64,000 nt of DNA from NCBI RefSeq assembly GCF_002003465.1, contig NZ_BDDQ01000013.1:1-64000 (forward strand), in the 5' to 3' direction. Positions 1-8,589 of this stretch are shown here, piece after piece. Made by a program: the position numbers and the translations under genes. Below the pieces are notes generated by a model that was not told the DNA's origin, did not search any database, and saw only the letters and a program-made list of their open reading frames with translations. Position 1 is the stretch's first letter. Every line of letters starts with the position of its first letter. Source of the DNA: Caenibacillus caldisaponilyticus (GTDB lineage Bacteria; Bacillota; Bacilli; Bacillales; Sporolactobacillaceae).

Positions 1-2
1 TG

Positions 3-320
3 CAAATCCTCGAAGAGGGATTCGAAGACGCCACCGCCGTATTGGACTATCCGGACCGTTACCGGCGGCGCCTGCGCACAACCAATGGCATCGAACGGCT
101 CAATGAGGAAATCCGCCGCAGAGAACGGGTGATCCGCATTTTTCCGAACCGGGAATCGGTGTATCGTCTCGTAGGCGCCGTGTTGATCGAAATGGACGAA
201 AAATGGATATCGGCACGCAAATACCTGGATATGTCCGACTATTGGCAGTGGCGAAAAACGAAAGAGTTAGGCGTTCAAACGATGAACCAGGAAGTTTCGG
301 CGATCAAGAAAGTGGGATAA
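3..320 (+). pseudogene. IS256-family transposase, C-terminal part (cut by window edge)
   Basis: The frame is open from the first bases of the window to a TAA at 318-320. It encodes the C-terminal end of a mutator/IS256-type transposase. The recognisable signature is the RTTNGIERLNEEIRRRERVI segment followed by IFPNRESVYRLVGAVLIE and a terminal DEKW..RKYLDM block, which is the conserved end of this family. The 5' part lies outside the window, so whether the full gene is intact cannot be told. No clear right terminal inverted repeat was seen in the bases after the stop. Confidence 0.8.
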
Positions 321-886
321 TGACTTTGTCGTGTCAAGGTGAACGTGGAATACCGGAGCGAAGCGAGGATATGCCGCGAAAGCTCCTTGACTCGCCTGTT
401 CCTTGACAACATGATCATTTGTCCGGGAAGGCGACCGGCAGGGAGACTTTCCGGTCTTACCTACCATACGTCAAGTCATCAGGTCCATGTTTCTATCAAA
501 GGAAAATTTACACAATAAAATGGACTTGACCAACTTAATCTCGTTTGGTAGTGAAAAGTATTGTCGAGTCAGTTCGTGAAGACCCAATAACGGGAAATGG
601 AATCCTACACCTTTTATATGTGGATTCGTAGAATTTATTAGTTGATATATAATATATGCACATTTAATCGTATTAACATTTGTCATGGTAGTCGCTCCTA
701 TACCTCATAAAGTAATATATTTAATTATAACATGTCTATTTTAAATATTAACATTTCAAAGACTATTAGAATTTACTCTTGACAAATTTGATATATTCAT
801 TTAAATATTGTGGATTCAGTATTTAAGGGATGACTCAAAAGTGGTAATAATTAAAGTTTATGATTATATGGTTACAGTCTTAAGTA
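321..886. other. AT-rich intergenic stretch between two IS remnants
   Basis: About 570 bases with strongly AT-rich sequence after position 470. The only reading frame with a plausible ribosome binding site is the small minus-strand frame at 471-686, listed separately. Nothing else recognisable was found. Confidence 0.5.
471..686 (-). CDS. Small hypothetical protein in AT-rich DNA
   Basis: A 71-residue frame beginning MTNVNTIKCAYIIYQ and ending FDRNMDLMT. An AGGAGC ribosome-binding-like sequence lies about 7 bases before the ATG. The product has alternating hydrophobic and polar residues without a clear membrane span. I do not recognise a family. Its setting between insertion-sequence remnants and its low GC suggest imported or decaying DNA, so it may be a fragment rather than a working gene. 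Confidence 0.3.
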   Translation of the reverse strand: MTNVNTIKCAYIIYQLINSTNPHIKGVGFHFPLLGLHELTRQYFSLPNEIKLVKSILLCKFSFDRNMDLMT

Positions 887-922
887 GTAGTGTAAATTTT
901 AAATCCCTTGATTGACAAAAAA

Positions 923-987
923 GCCATCGAGTGCAATCTACTAAAAGTGACAATCCAAACCATTAGTAGGAGGTGCAACTCGATGGC
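923..987 (+). promoter_or_regulatory. Inverted repeat covering the transposase ribosome binding site and start codon
   Basis: The arm GCCATCGAGTGCAATC (923-938, continuing TACTA) is an imperfect reverse complement of the stretch at 964-987, which contains the AGGAGGT ribosome binding site and the ATG at 983. A transcript entering from outside the element would fold so that both are hidden. Several IS families are known to use such hairpins to stop read-through transcripts from making transposase. That role here is inference. Confidence 0.5.
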
Positions 988-1713
988 TTCCATTGATAAG
1001 TTACCTTGTTGGACTTGATTCGAAAAGTGGGCATGGAGGGGGATGTCGATTTCTTACGGGAAGGCCTGAAAGTACTGGCAGAAGCGTTGATGGATGCAGA
1101 GGTGAGTCAGCACATTGGTGTCGAACGTTTTGAACGCTGCGAAAACCGCAAGAATGATCGAAACGGATATCGGAACAGGGAATGGGACACATGGGTCGGA
1201 ACGATTGGCCTTAAGATCCCCAAATGCAAAAAGGCAGTGATCTCCCCAGCCCTCTTGAACCGCGGCGACGGGCTGAAAAAGCATTGCTTTCCGTCTTCGC
1301 AGATGATGGTGTCTGCGATTGTACGCACCATTTTTGCACAGCCGACGCAAGCCGCCGCGAAACAACAACTGTCCCCTTGTGGTTCGCCAGCTGGAAGAAC
1401 GGTTTCCCAAAGCGATGGAGGTACTGAAACAGGCCGAAGAAGACGTCTTAGCTTATATGGCGTTTCCTCGTGAGCATTGGAAACAAATCTGTTCGACAAA
1501 CCCGTTGGAACGCCTGAACCGGGAGATTAGCCGCCGAATCGAATTGGTTGGTATATTCACTAACCGTGACTCGTTCATTCGTCTAGTGGGCGTCATTTGC
1601 AAGAGCAGCATGAGGAATGGACGGTGGGACGGCCTTACTTTAAAAAGGAGTCTATGGCAAAACTCACTGGCGGACAGAACTTTTTGGACCCAACATCCAT
1701 CCTTCAAAAATGA
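983..1713 (+). pseudogene. IS256-family transposase, frameshifted and internally deleted
   Basis: The ATG at 983 follows a perfect AGGAGGT site and encodes MASIDKLPCW before a TGA. Losing one base near 1001-1003 explains this: the next frame continues LDLIRKVGMEGDVDFLREG, as expected for the family. The family sequence then jumps frames again near 1225 (LEPRRRAEKALLSV), loses the central catalytic region, resumes as VRTIFAQPTQAAAKQQL, and shifts twice more before ending ESMAKLTGGQNFLDPTSILQ at the TGA of 1711-1713. The product cannot be an active transposase: most of the DDE core is missing and at least four frameshifts are present. Confidence 0.85.
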
Positions 1714-1774
1714 ATCTTGTCACTGAGTAGATGCACTTGATAAATTTAAACCACTTGACGGGACACTACCTTCT

Positions 1775-1957
1775 TGGATGTTGGTACTTCCATTTTTTCG
1801 GAGAAGGGTAAATTCGCTTTTAATATTTTGCCCGCACGCAACCAACGATAATTGTTTTTAATGATGGCATTTCATCCTTTAGACGTTCAACTATTGATTC
1901 TGGTGACCAAGTCCATCCAAGCTTATCCTCAATATCTTGAGCAATCCCTTCGTCCAT
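1775..1957 (-). pseudogene. IS30-family transposase fragment
   Basis: Reading the minus strand from 1957 gives MDEGIAQDIEDKLGWTWSPE followed by SIVERLKDEMPSLKT. After a one-base shift the frame continues IYRWLRAGKILKANL. The order WSPE..I..RLK..TIYRWL is the helix-turn-helix-proximal region of IS30-type transposases. Only about 55 residues remain and the frame is broken, so this is a relic. It ends where the IS256-type element begins. Confidence 0.5.
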
Positions 1958-2155
1958 TTTAAGTGATGTTTAGAATTGAGACTTTACTTGGCAGTTAGCG
2001 GATTGACATATAAAAAAATTGGGGATTTCGTCACTTTGTTTTGCGTAGGCTAAAAAAGGTCCACATAAAAATGCGGCTCATCAATACGGCCTATAATCAC
2101 ATAAAAATGATAAACTCCTCAACAACATAGTGGTAAGAATACCCAATCGATGATT
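1958..2155. other. Intergenic stretch before the hsd terminator
   Basis: About 200 AT-rich bases between the IS30-like fragment and the hsdR terminator. No gene or clear signal was recognised. Confidence 0.4.
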
Positions 2156-2198
2156 AAAAAGGGCTGACCATACTTTATTGTTACCTATGGGTCAGCCC
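2156..2198 (-). terminator. Rho-independent terminator of the hsd operon
   Basis: On the minus strand, GGGCTGACCCATA pairs with TATGGTCAGCCC across a short loop and is followed by TTTTTAATC. It starts about 10 bases after the hsdR stop codon, which is the expected place for the operon terminator. Confidence 0.85.
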
Positions 2199-2207
2199 TT
2201 CTCATTG

Positions 2208-5200
2208 TTACGCATTCATCGGCCAGTCTTTATACTGCCGTTCGGCTTGTTCCATGAATTTGTTCGTCAAGAATTGCAATTGTTGGCCCGTAATTTTTTC
2301 CTTCATTAACACTTGCTTGACGGCTAATTTCACTTTAGAGTAGACATCCCGGCGATGAGGACTTATCCAGTCGACGGCTAATTGTTTCTTTAAGGCTTTG
2401 ACCACCTTATGGATTAAATCCGCTAGAAACTCGTTTGAAAACACTTCCTGCTCCATAGCAGTGATCGCTTTGTAAAATTCAATTTCTTCTTCTGACAATC
2501 CCAAGTCGTGTCGCTTGTGAATTTCTTCTTTCATTTCTTTGCGCATGTTAATCATAACCCTGACCACATCGGCAGCCTGAATAACACGATTATGATAATC
2601 CCTTAACGTTTTCTCTAGAAGTTCGCTAAGCGCCTTTGACTGTGGGCTTCCTTGGCGAAATGTTACCTTAATTTGATCCTCGACAAGTTTTTTCAGCAAC
2701 TTCAATCGCAAGTCTTCATGCTCTTTTTTTGTTAAATCCGCCAAGAAGGCATCGTCCAAAATGCTGATATCTGGGCGTTCAATTCCTGCTATTTGGAAAA
2801 TGTCAACGGTTTCTTTTGCTAACAGACTGTTATCAATGAGTTCTGATAATCGCTCTTCTAATGTTTGATTTTCACTCGGTTTTTCAATTGGTGGCCGCAA
2901 ATGTTTGCGAAGTTGCGCTTTCATCATTAAATAGAGCATGACTTCGTCGGCAAGTTCAAGTGCTTTCGGCAGATGTTTCACCAACTGATACGATTTTTCC
3001 AGTTTGGAGGCTGCCTGGATATATTCCTCGGGGTCTTGATTTAAAAGAGCGTTAACAAGGTCGGCGATGAAGTCCTCGCGCTCTATTTTTGGTTTCATCC
3101 GCCAGTTTTGCACATCGATCTCGCTTGGAATAAATCCTCTTACTGTCTTCAAATGATCCATGAAGATGTTAACGGCCTCTGAAATATCATAAGTAGGACT
3201 TCCCGTGCCGCCGCTTTGCGTATATTTATGAGTTGCTTCTTTCAGGGAAGTGGCAATGCCAATATAATCAACGACCACACCGCCTTCTTTTCCCGGAAAC
3301 ACACGGTTTACACGGGCAATGGCCTGCATCAGGTTATGGCCCTTCATGGGTTTGTCGACGTAAAGATAGGAAAGCGGTTTAGCGTCCATTCCTGTCAGCC
3401 ACATATCGACGACAATGACAAATTTCAATGGATCTTCCGGATCACGAAGTTTGGCCTTCACTTCTTCCTGCTCTTTTTTCGATTTAATATGCGCATATTT
3501 GCTTCCCGGCTGAACTTCGCGCCACTCTTTAGGATCCTTTGATACATCCCCTGTCATGATCACTTCAACAGGAGGGCATTCCGGAATTTTCCTTAGATGA
3601 TCATACAATTCCACCGCAATGCGCCGGCTCATGCAGACGATCATCGCTTTTTGAAACGGATTGGCGGCTTGGTTAAAATGTGATACGATATCGTTTGCTA
3701 AACGACGGAGACGTTTGGGAGTACCGACGACTTTTTCCAGAGCAGCCCATTTTCTTTTATAGTTCTCTGACTCTTCATCGTCTCCTCCAGCCTCTATGAT
3801 AATTTCCTTGTATTTTTCATCAATATCCCCGGCGGATAAATCAAGCGGAATGAGGCGGCTCTCATAGTAGATTGGCAATGTCGCATTGTCCTCGACCGCC
3901 TGAGCCATATCGTAGCGGTGGATAATATGTCCGAAAATTTCTTCCGTATTGTTATCAACAAAATCGACCGGAGTTCCTGTAAATCCAATATAGGAAGCGT
4001 TTGGCAAAGCATAACGCAACTGAGCGGCAAATCCGCCCGCAAAACCGGCTTGGGTGCGGTGTGCTTCATCAGCAATCACAATAATGTTTCGTCTTTCCGA
4101 TAAAACCGGATGCTGAGTTTCTCCTTCTTTTTTACGGAACTTTTCAATGGTGGAGAAAATAATTTGCCCCGCTTCCCCACTCAGTAATGTTCGCAATTGT
4201 TCGGTATTTTCCGCGTGATGCACATGGCCGATGTATGATTTTCCTTGCACAAATGTATCATGCAACTGTTCGTCTAAGTCATTACGATCCACTTGAATGA
4301 CAATAGATGGGTTTTCCATTTCAGGATGGCGAGACAAAATTCCTGCGAAAAATAACATGCTTAGCGATTTGCCCGAACCCGTTGTATGATACATAACCCC
4401 GATTTTCCTGTCTCCGTCAGGCCGTGTCGCACGTATCGCTTCATTGACAGCGAAGTTCACGCCGAAAAACTGGTGATATTTCGCGCCAACTTTTGTAATT
4501 TTACTACCTTCCTCCAAAAAGACAATGAAATTACGAATATAGTTTAGTAGACGATCTTTCGGGAATAATCCTTCAATCAGTGTGCGCATCGTATTGGCGC
4601 GGTTGTTGTCGATATTTCGCCCATCAATCGATTTCCATGAGGCAAAGAAATCGTAATCGGCAAACGGCATCCCATGCTTAGTTTCCACGTTATCGGAAAT
4701 AACAACAAAAGCGTTGTAGTTAAATAATTGCGAGATATCATACGTATAGTTTTGAATTTGGGTATATGCATCATAAACAGTCGCTTGCTCGTTGTTTGGA
4801 TTTTTTAACTCAAATACAATTAGCGGTAAACCATTAATATATATAACGATATCTGGTCTACGGGACATGCGCCCTTCGATCGGCAATTGATTAACCACTA
4901 AAAAGTCATTGTTCTCCGGATGTTCCCAATCGATCGGGAAGACATGAGGTGTGTACGTTTCATCGTTTACCTCATAAGAAAACTCAAGTCCTTTCGTCAG
5001 CATTTGGTGAAAATGCATATTTCGGTTAATCAATTTTACACCATCTGGCGCCGTAAAGACTTGGGCAAGCCTTTTGATTTCTTGTTCCGGTATGGCCGGA
5101 TAAACCTTCTTTAAGAAGGCTTCCAACCGACCATAAAGAACTACTTCATGAAGACTGTCACGCTCTCCGCGCTGAAACAATTCCTGCGCATGAAGATAGT

Positions 5201-5273
5201 CATAACCTAACCGCTTTAAACGTTCAATCGTCGTTTCTTCAAATTCCGTTTCACCTAGAGGTCTCGTTGCCAT
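2208..5273 (-). CDS. hsdR: Type I restriction enzyme, HsdR motor/endonuclease subunit
   Basis: The product of 1,021 residues is the DNA-translocating and cleaving subunit of the type I restriction complex. The N-terminal nuclease domain has the PD-(D/E)xK signature RPDIVIY...VFELK (D141, E155, K157). It is followed by a superfamily 2 motor with Walker A GSGKS (299-303) and Walker B DEAH (402-405). The size is normal for HsdR. The frame stays open 27 codons further upstream, but GGAGGT stands 8 bases before the ATG at 5273, which gives MATRPLGETEFEE, the usual N-terminus of this family. It is the last gene of the M-S-R operon and lies 31 bases after hsdS. All key motifs are intact, so the enzyme should be active if hsdS is functional. 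Confidence 0.95.
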   Translation of the reverse strand: MATRPLGETEFEETTIERLKRLGYDYLHAQELFQRGERDSLHEVVLYGRLEAFLKKVYPAIPEQEIKRLAQVFTAPDGVKLINRNMHFHQMLTKGLEFSYEVNDETYTPHVFPIDWEHPENNDFLVVNQLPIEGRMSRRPDIVIYINGLPLIVFELKNPNNEQATVYDAYTQIQNYTYDISQLFNYNAFVVISDNVETKHGMPFADYDFFASWKSIDGRNIDNNRANTMRTLIEGLFPKDRLLNYIRNFIVFLEEGSKITKVGAKYHQFFGVNFAVNEAIRATRPDGDRKIGVMYHTTGSGKSLSMLFFAGILSRHPEMENPSIVIQVDRNDLDEQLHDTFVQGKSYIGHVHHAENTEQLRTLLSGEAGQIIFSTIEKFRKKEGETQHPVLSERRNIIVIADEAHRTQAGFAGGFAAQLRYALPNASYIGFTGTPVDFVDNNTEEIFGHIIHRYDMAQAVEDNATLPIYYESRLIPLDLSAGDIDEKYKEIIIEAGGDDEESENYKRKWAALEKVVGTPKRLRRLANDIVSHFNQAANPFQKAMIVCMSRRIAVELYDHLRKIPECPPVEVIMTGDVSKDPKEWREVQPGSKYAHIKSKKEQEEVKAKLRDPEDPLKFVIVVDMWLTGMDAKPLSYLYVDKPMKGHNLMQAIARVNRVFPGKEGGVVVDYIGIATSLKEATHKYTQSGGTGSPTYDISEAVNIFMDHLKTVRGFIPSEIDVQNWRMKPKIEREDFIADLVNALLNQDPEEYIQAASKLEKSYQLVKHLPKALELADEVMLYLMMKAQLRKHLRPPIEKPSENQTLEERLSELIDNSLLAKETVDIFQIAGIERPDISILDDAFLADLTKKEHEDLRLKLLKKLVEDQIKVTFRQGSPQSKALSELLEKTLRDYHNRVIQAADVVRVMINMRKEMKEEIHKRHDLGLSEEEIEFYKAITAMEQEVFSNEFLADLIHKVVKALKKQLAVDWISPHRRDVYSKVKLAVKQVLMKEKITGQQLQFLTNKFMEQAERQYKDWPMNA

Positions 5274-5304
5274 GCTGCTTGCACCTCCAGTCGAATCACT
5301 TTGT

Positions 5305-6543
5305 TTAAAGTACAACCTCCACTTGTTTTTGCGCTTGAGATACATCAATTTCACCAGACAAAAGGCGGGGTAGGAGGTAGTCTCTAATATTTGTTAATTC
5401 CTCTATTTCAATTAAATTACTTTCGATTAATTTGAATAGCATCTCACATTTTCGGGTGAACTCTTCTATATTTTTAGGTTTTAAAATTTTTAACTTTTTA
5501 AAGTTTGTTTTACTTACTTCTTTAAAAGTACTGCCGTTTGCAATGGACAATATTAAATCAATATTAGTTTTTAACCAAAAATATAATTGGTACATTGTAA
5601 ATGTTTCATTTGGAATTAAAGTAATAAATCCTTGATTAGTACATGCTTCTTCTTTATTAATAGAAATTTCTCCTATCGTCGCTCGACTTGTCATCATTAC
5701 GCAATAAGGTGGAAATAGTTTAGCCGAACTTTTTTCAAGACCAAGTTTAGTAATTTTCTTTGACGATTTTGAGATAAATAAAGATTTTTGAGTAGTTAAA
5801 TCAGTGGGAGAGAACCAATTAATATCTCCATTCTCCCAATATTCCTTTACACTAGTCTTTGGTGTACCTCCTCCTAATACAGATACAGCCTCACCAATTT
5901 CAATACACTCCCACCCTTCAGGTATCATCCCTAATTCCGACTCCACAAACTCTCCGTCTTGAAACGGTCCAAAATCAACAAACCAGTGCTTGTAAAGCGT
6001 CATGGCCGTTTCTTCGAGGGTTTTGTTCATCTCTACATTGAGTTCAATTTTCTTATCAATACTGCCTAGAATGGATGAAATTCTTTTTTGCGTTTCAAGG
6101 TCAGGTATCGAAATTATTTGGTCCTCAAATTGTTGTTTATCTACCCTCTGTCGCCCCGATGTACCTACCATCAACCTTTCAGCATTTTCACGGAATGCCT
6201 TGTTAGTCGCAAGATAATACACAAAGTCTGTATCTGTGACACCCTCTTTACCGCGTAGTACGATAAACTCCGTTGAACCAAAACCTTTCCCATTTTTAAG
6301 GTTTTTCACCTGTGCAATTTTGCCATTCTCAAGGCAAGGTGTTATTCGCGCGAAAAGTATATCACCATTTTCAAATTTTGCTCCGCCAGACCTAAATTCT
6401 CTTTCTTCCTTTGCTTCTACTGGTTTATAAAATGGTTGAATAACATCCATACTTACAAACGGATATCTTTCACCCTTTATAAGTTTTACGGTAGGGTTTA
6501 CCTCGACTAAGTCCCTTAATTTCCCTTCAATCCATTTTGTCAC
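5305..6543 (-). CDS. hsdS: Type I restriction-modification specificity subunit
   Basis: The 412-residue protein reads the target DNA for the HsdMSR complex. It shows the standard plan: a first target-recognition domain (about 1-150), a central conserved helical region with LETQKRISSILGSIDKKIEL (about 150-180), a second recognition domain (about 205-370) and a distal helical repeat ending RDYLLPRLLSGEID. The two recognition domains are unlike each other, so a bipartite asymmetric target is expected. The gene starts with GTG at 6543 and overlaps the hsdM stop as GTGA. GGAGG inside the hsdM end supplies its ribosome binding site, so translation is probably coupled. The recognition domains are more AT-rich than the flanking genes, which is common for exchangeable hsdS DNA. 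Confidence 0.93.
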   Translation of the reverse strand: MTKWIEGKLRDLVEVNPTVKLIKGERYPFVSMDVIQPFYKPVEAKEEREFRSGGAKFENGDILFARITPCLENGKIAQVKNLKNGKGFGSTEFIVLRGKEGVTDTDFVYYLATNKAFRENAERLMVGTSGRQRVDKQQFEDQIISIPDLETQKRISSILGSIDKKIELNVEMNKTLEETAMTLYKHWFVDFGPFQDGEFVESELGMIPEGWECIEIGEAVSVLGGGTPKTSVKEYWENGDINWFSPTDLTTQKSLFISKSSKKITKLGLEKSSAKLFPPYCVMMTSRATIGEISINKEEACTNQGFITLIPNETFTMYQLYFWLKTNIDLILSIANGSTFKEVSKTNFKKLKILKPKNIEEFTRKCEMLFKLIESNLIEIEELTNIRDYLLPRLLSGEIDVSQAQKQVEVVL

Positions 6544-8087
6544 ATCAATTCCTCCAAGTCTTTCCTAATCATCTCTTGAAGGCGGTTCGATTCTTCAAAT
6601 TGTTCCAAGAGACGCTGTGTCAATTCAGCCATTTTTTCTTCAAACGGTACATCGTCTTCATCAGGTACTTCCGTCCCAACATAAATCCCCGGTGTTAATT
6701 TATAGTCATTGGCTCGTACTTCATCAATTGTTGCAACTTTACAGATTCCAACAACATCTTCGTATCCTTCTGCCCCTTCGTATTTGTAGGCACGATAAAC
6801 GGCTGCGATTTTATCAATTTCCTCTTTAGACAGCGCTTTTTGCTTGCGGCTGACGAGCCTTCCCATTTTACGGGCATCGATAAACAAAATTTCATTTTTT
6901 CGCGCCCGATAGCCTTTTTTGCCATCACGGTTTTTGCTTAAAAAGAATAAGCAGCATGGAATGCCTGTTGTAAAAAACAGTTTCTCAGGTAATTGAACAA
7001 TGCAGTCAATATATCCTTCATCCACTAATTTTTGACGAACCGCTTTCTCCTCTTTCACATTCGTCGTCATCGCTCCGTTTGCCATGACAAATCCTGCGGT
7101 GCCTGCATCGTTTAAATGGTATAGAAAGTGCTGCATCCACATATAGTTCGCATTGCTGTTTGTGACCGGCCCGATTAAGCGCGGGTCATTTTTCGATAAA
7201 CGGTCTGCTCCCCAGTCTTTTTGGTTAAACGGCGGATTGGCAATCACGTAGTCGGCCTTCAAGTCTGGGAACTGATCATTTAACAGCGAATCACCCAAGC
7301 GAATTTCCGCGTTGATGCCATGCAATAAGACGTTCATTTTTCCAAGGCGCACGGTCGTTACCACATTTTCTTGCCCGTAAAACGAAAGCGCGTGTTTGTT
7401 TGGCGTATATTCTTCACTTTGGATAAACATCCCACCGCTGCCACACGCCGGATCAAACACGATCCCGCTTTTCGGCTCCAGCATGGCCACAAGCAGTTTT
7501 ACAATGCTCGATGGCGTAAAGAATTCTCCGCCCCTGTTGCCTTCGGAAGCGGCAAAAGAACTGATGAAATACTCATAGGTACGGCCCAATATATCCACAC
7601 TGTCATCCGTATTGGCGCTAAATACATCTCGGGAAAAGATTTCAATTAAACCTGCCACGTTTTCAGGCGGCAAGTTCGAACCTTGATAAATACGCGGCAA
7701 AATGCCCTCAAGTTCCGGGTTCTCCTCTTCAAGGCGCTTCATCGCATTATCGAGAATCTCTTTGATATTCGGCTGCTTGGCGTTTTTCATAATATAGGAC
7801 CAACTGGCTTCTTCTGGCACGACAAAGACGTTTTCCGCCTTATATTGATCCGGATCGGTGATGATGACTTGCCGCATATCATCGTCTTCCGTATACCAAT
7901 CGCTGCTTGGATCTTTCACGATTTGCTCTAATTCTTTTCGGCGCTTTTCGTACTTGTTAGAAAGGTAACGCAAAAAGATTAACGGAAGAACATAATGTTT
8001 ATAATCAGCGGGAGCCACACTCCCGCGCATTTTATTGGCCGCCTCAAACAAATCCTTCTGAAAATCGATGTCTGCTTTTACAGTCAT
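6540..8087 (-). CDS. hsdM: Type I restriction-modification N6-adenine methyltransferase subunit
   Basis: The 515-residue methyltransferase protects host DNA by N6-adenine methylation together with HsdS. An N-terminal helical HsdM domain (about 10-160) precedes the SAM-binding motif DPACGSGG (212-219) and the catalytic NPPF (284-287), both canonical. The C-terminal helix is the expected contact with HsdS. AGGAGG stands 9 bases before the ATG at 8087. It is the first gene of the operon, with a 4-base overlap into hsdS. Confidence 0.95.
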   Translation of the reverse strand: MTVKADIDFQKDLFEAANKMRGSVAPADYKHYVLPLIFLRYLSNKYEKRRKELEQIVKDPSSDWYTEDDDMRQVIITDPDQYKAENVFVVPEEASWSYIMKNAKQPNIKEILDNAMKRLEEENPELEGILPRIYQGSNLPPENVAGLIEIFSRDVFSANTDDSVDILGRTYEYFISSFAASEGNRGGEFFTPSSIVKLLVAMLEPKSGIVFDPACGSGGMFIQSEEYTPNKHALSFYGQENVVTTVRLGKMNVLLHGINAEIRLGDSLLNDQFPDLKADYVIANPPFNQKDWGADRLSKNDPRLIGPVTNSNANYMWMQHFLYHLNDAGTAGFVMANGAMTTNVKEEKAVRQKLVDEGYIDCIVQLPEKLFFTTGIPCCLFFLSKNRDGKKGYRARKNEILFIDARKMGRLVSRKQKALSKEEIDKIAAVYRAYKYEGAEGYEDVVGICKVATIDEVRANDYKLTPGIYVGTEVPDEDDVPFEEKMAELTQRLLEQFEESNRLQEMIRKDLEELM

Positions 8088-8589
8088 ACTTTTTCCTCCT
8101 GCTACTTTTTCATGCTAGGTTTGTTGAAAAATAGTATGGACTTTGGGCTCTAAAGTATTCCAACTCTAATTATATAGTGTTTCAATACGCCTTAGAAACT
8201 CACATTATAACAACTCTTACCAGTATACATTCTAATTTAACGCAAATATATGGTTAGCAAATCCGCTATCTAATTCCAATATAGGGAGGTCTTTGTCCAG
8301 ATTAAGGTTTCATCAACAATGGACTTCTTACAGTCTTGAAACAGAAAACAAATTCCATCCTTGCCGCTGAAAAAAATCTATTGGCTGGAAATAGTTTACA
8401 TTCGAAACAAGGGTACTCGGCTTTAGCCAAATCCCTTGTTTGCCATGCTGACACCAAACGAACACTCTCCATGAAATCGTTTTTTGAATACCATAGATCC
8501 TAAACTAATCCCTCATCTACTACGTTCACCCAAAGTCCTCATCTTCTTAAACCATTTCTTAATTCAAGAAGAAGTTACTTTTTCAACGC
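8088..8589. other. AT-rich spacer between hsdM and the methyltransferase fusion
   Basis: About 500 bases without a supported gene. It should hold the hsdM promoter (minus strand). The inverted repeat at 8405-8441 is listed separately. No TRD fragment, recombinase or toxin gene was seen here. Confidence 0.5.
8405..8441 (-). repeat. Inverted repeat downstream of the methyltransferase fusion
   Basis: AAACAAGGG (8405-8413) pairs with CCCTTGTTT (8433-8441), with GGCTTTAGCC nested between them. It lies about 150 bases after the end of the fusion gene on the same strand, so it could end that transcript. No run of T follows, so a different role or chance remains possible. Confidence 0.35.

Larger units (their letters stand above)
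887..1769 (+). mobile_element. Decayed IS256-type insertion sequence, candidate ends
   Basis: The heptamer GTAGTGT at 887-893 and its reverse complement ACACTAC at 1763-1769 bracket the broken transposase gene at a distance typical of an IS element that has lost part of its interior. A 7-base match is short, so the exact ends are uncertain. The element seems to abut an IS30-like fragment at about 1770, as if insertions had been stacked here. Confidence 0.45.
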
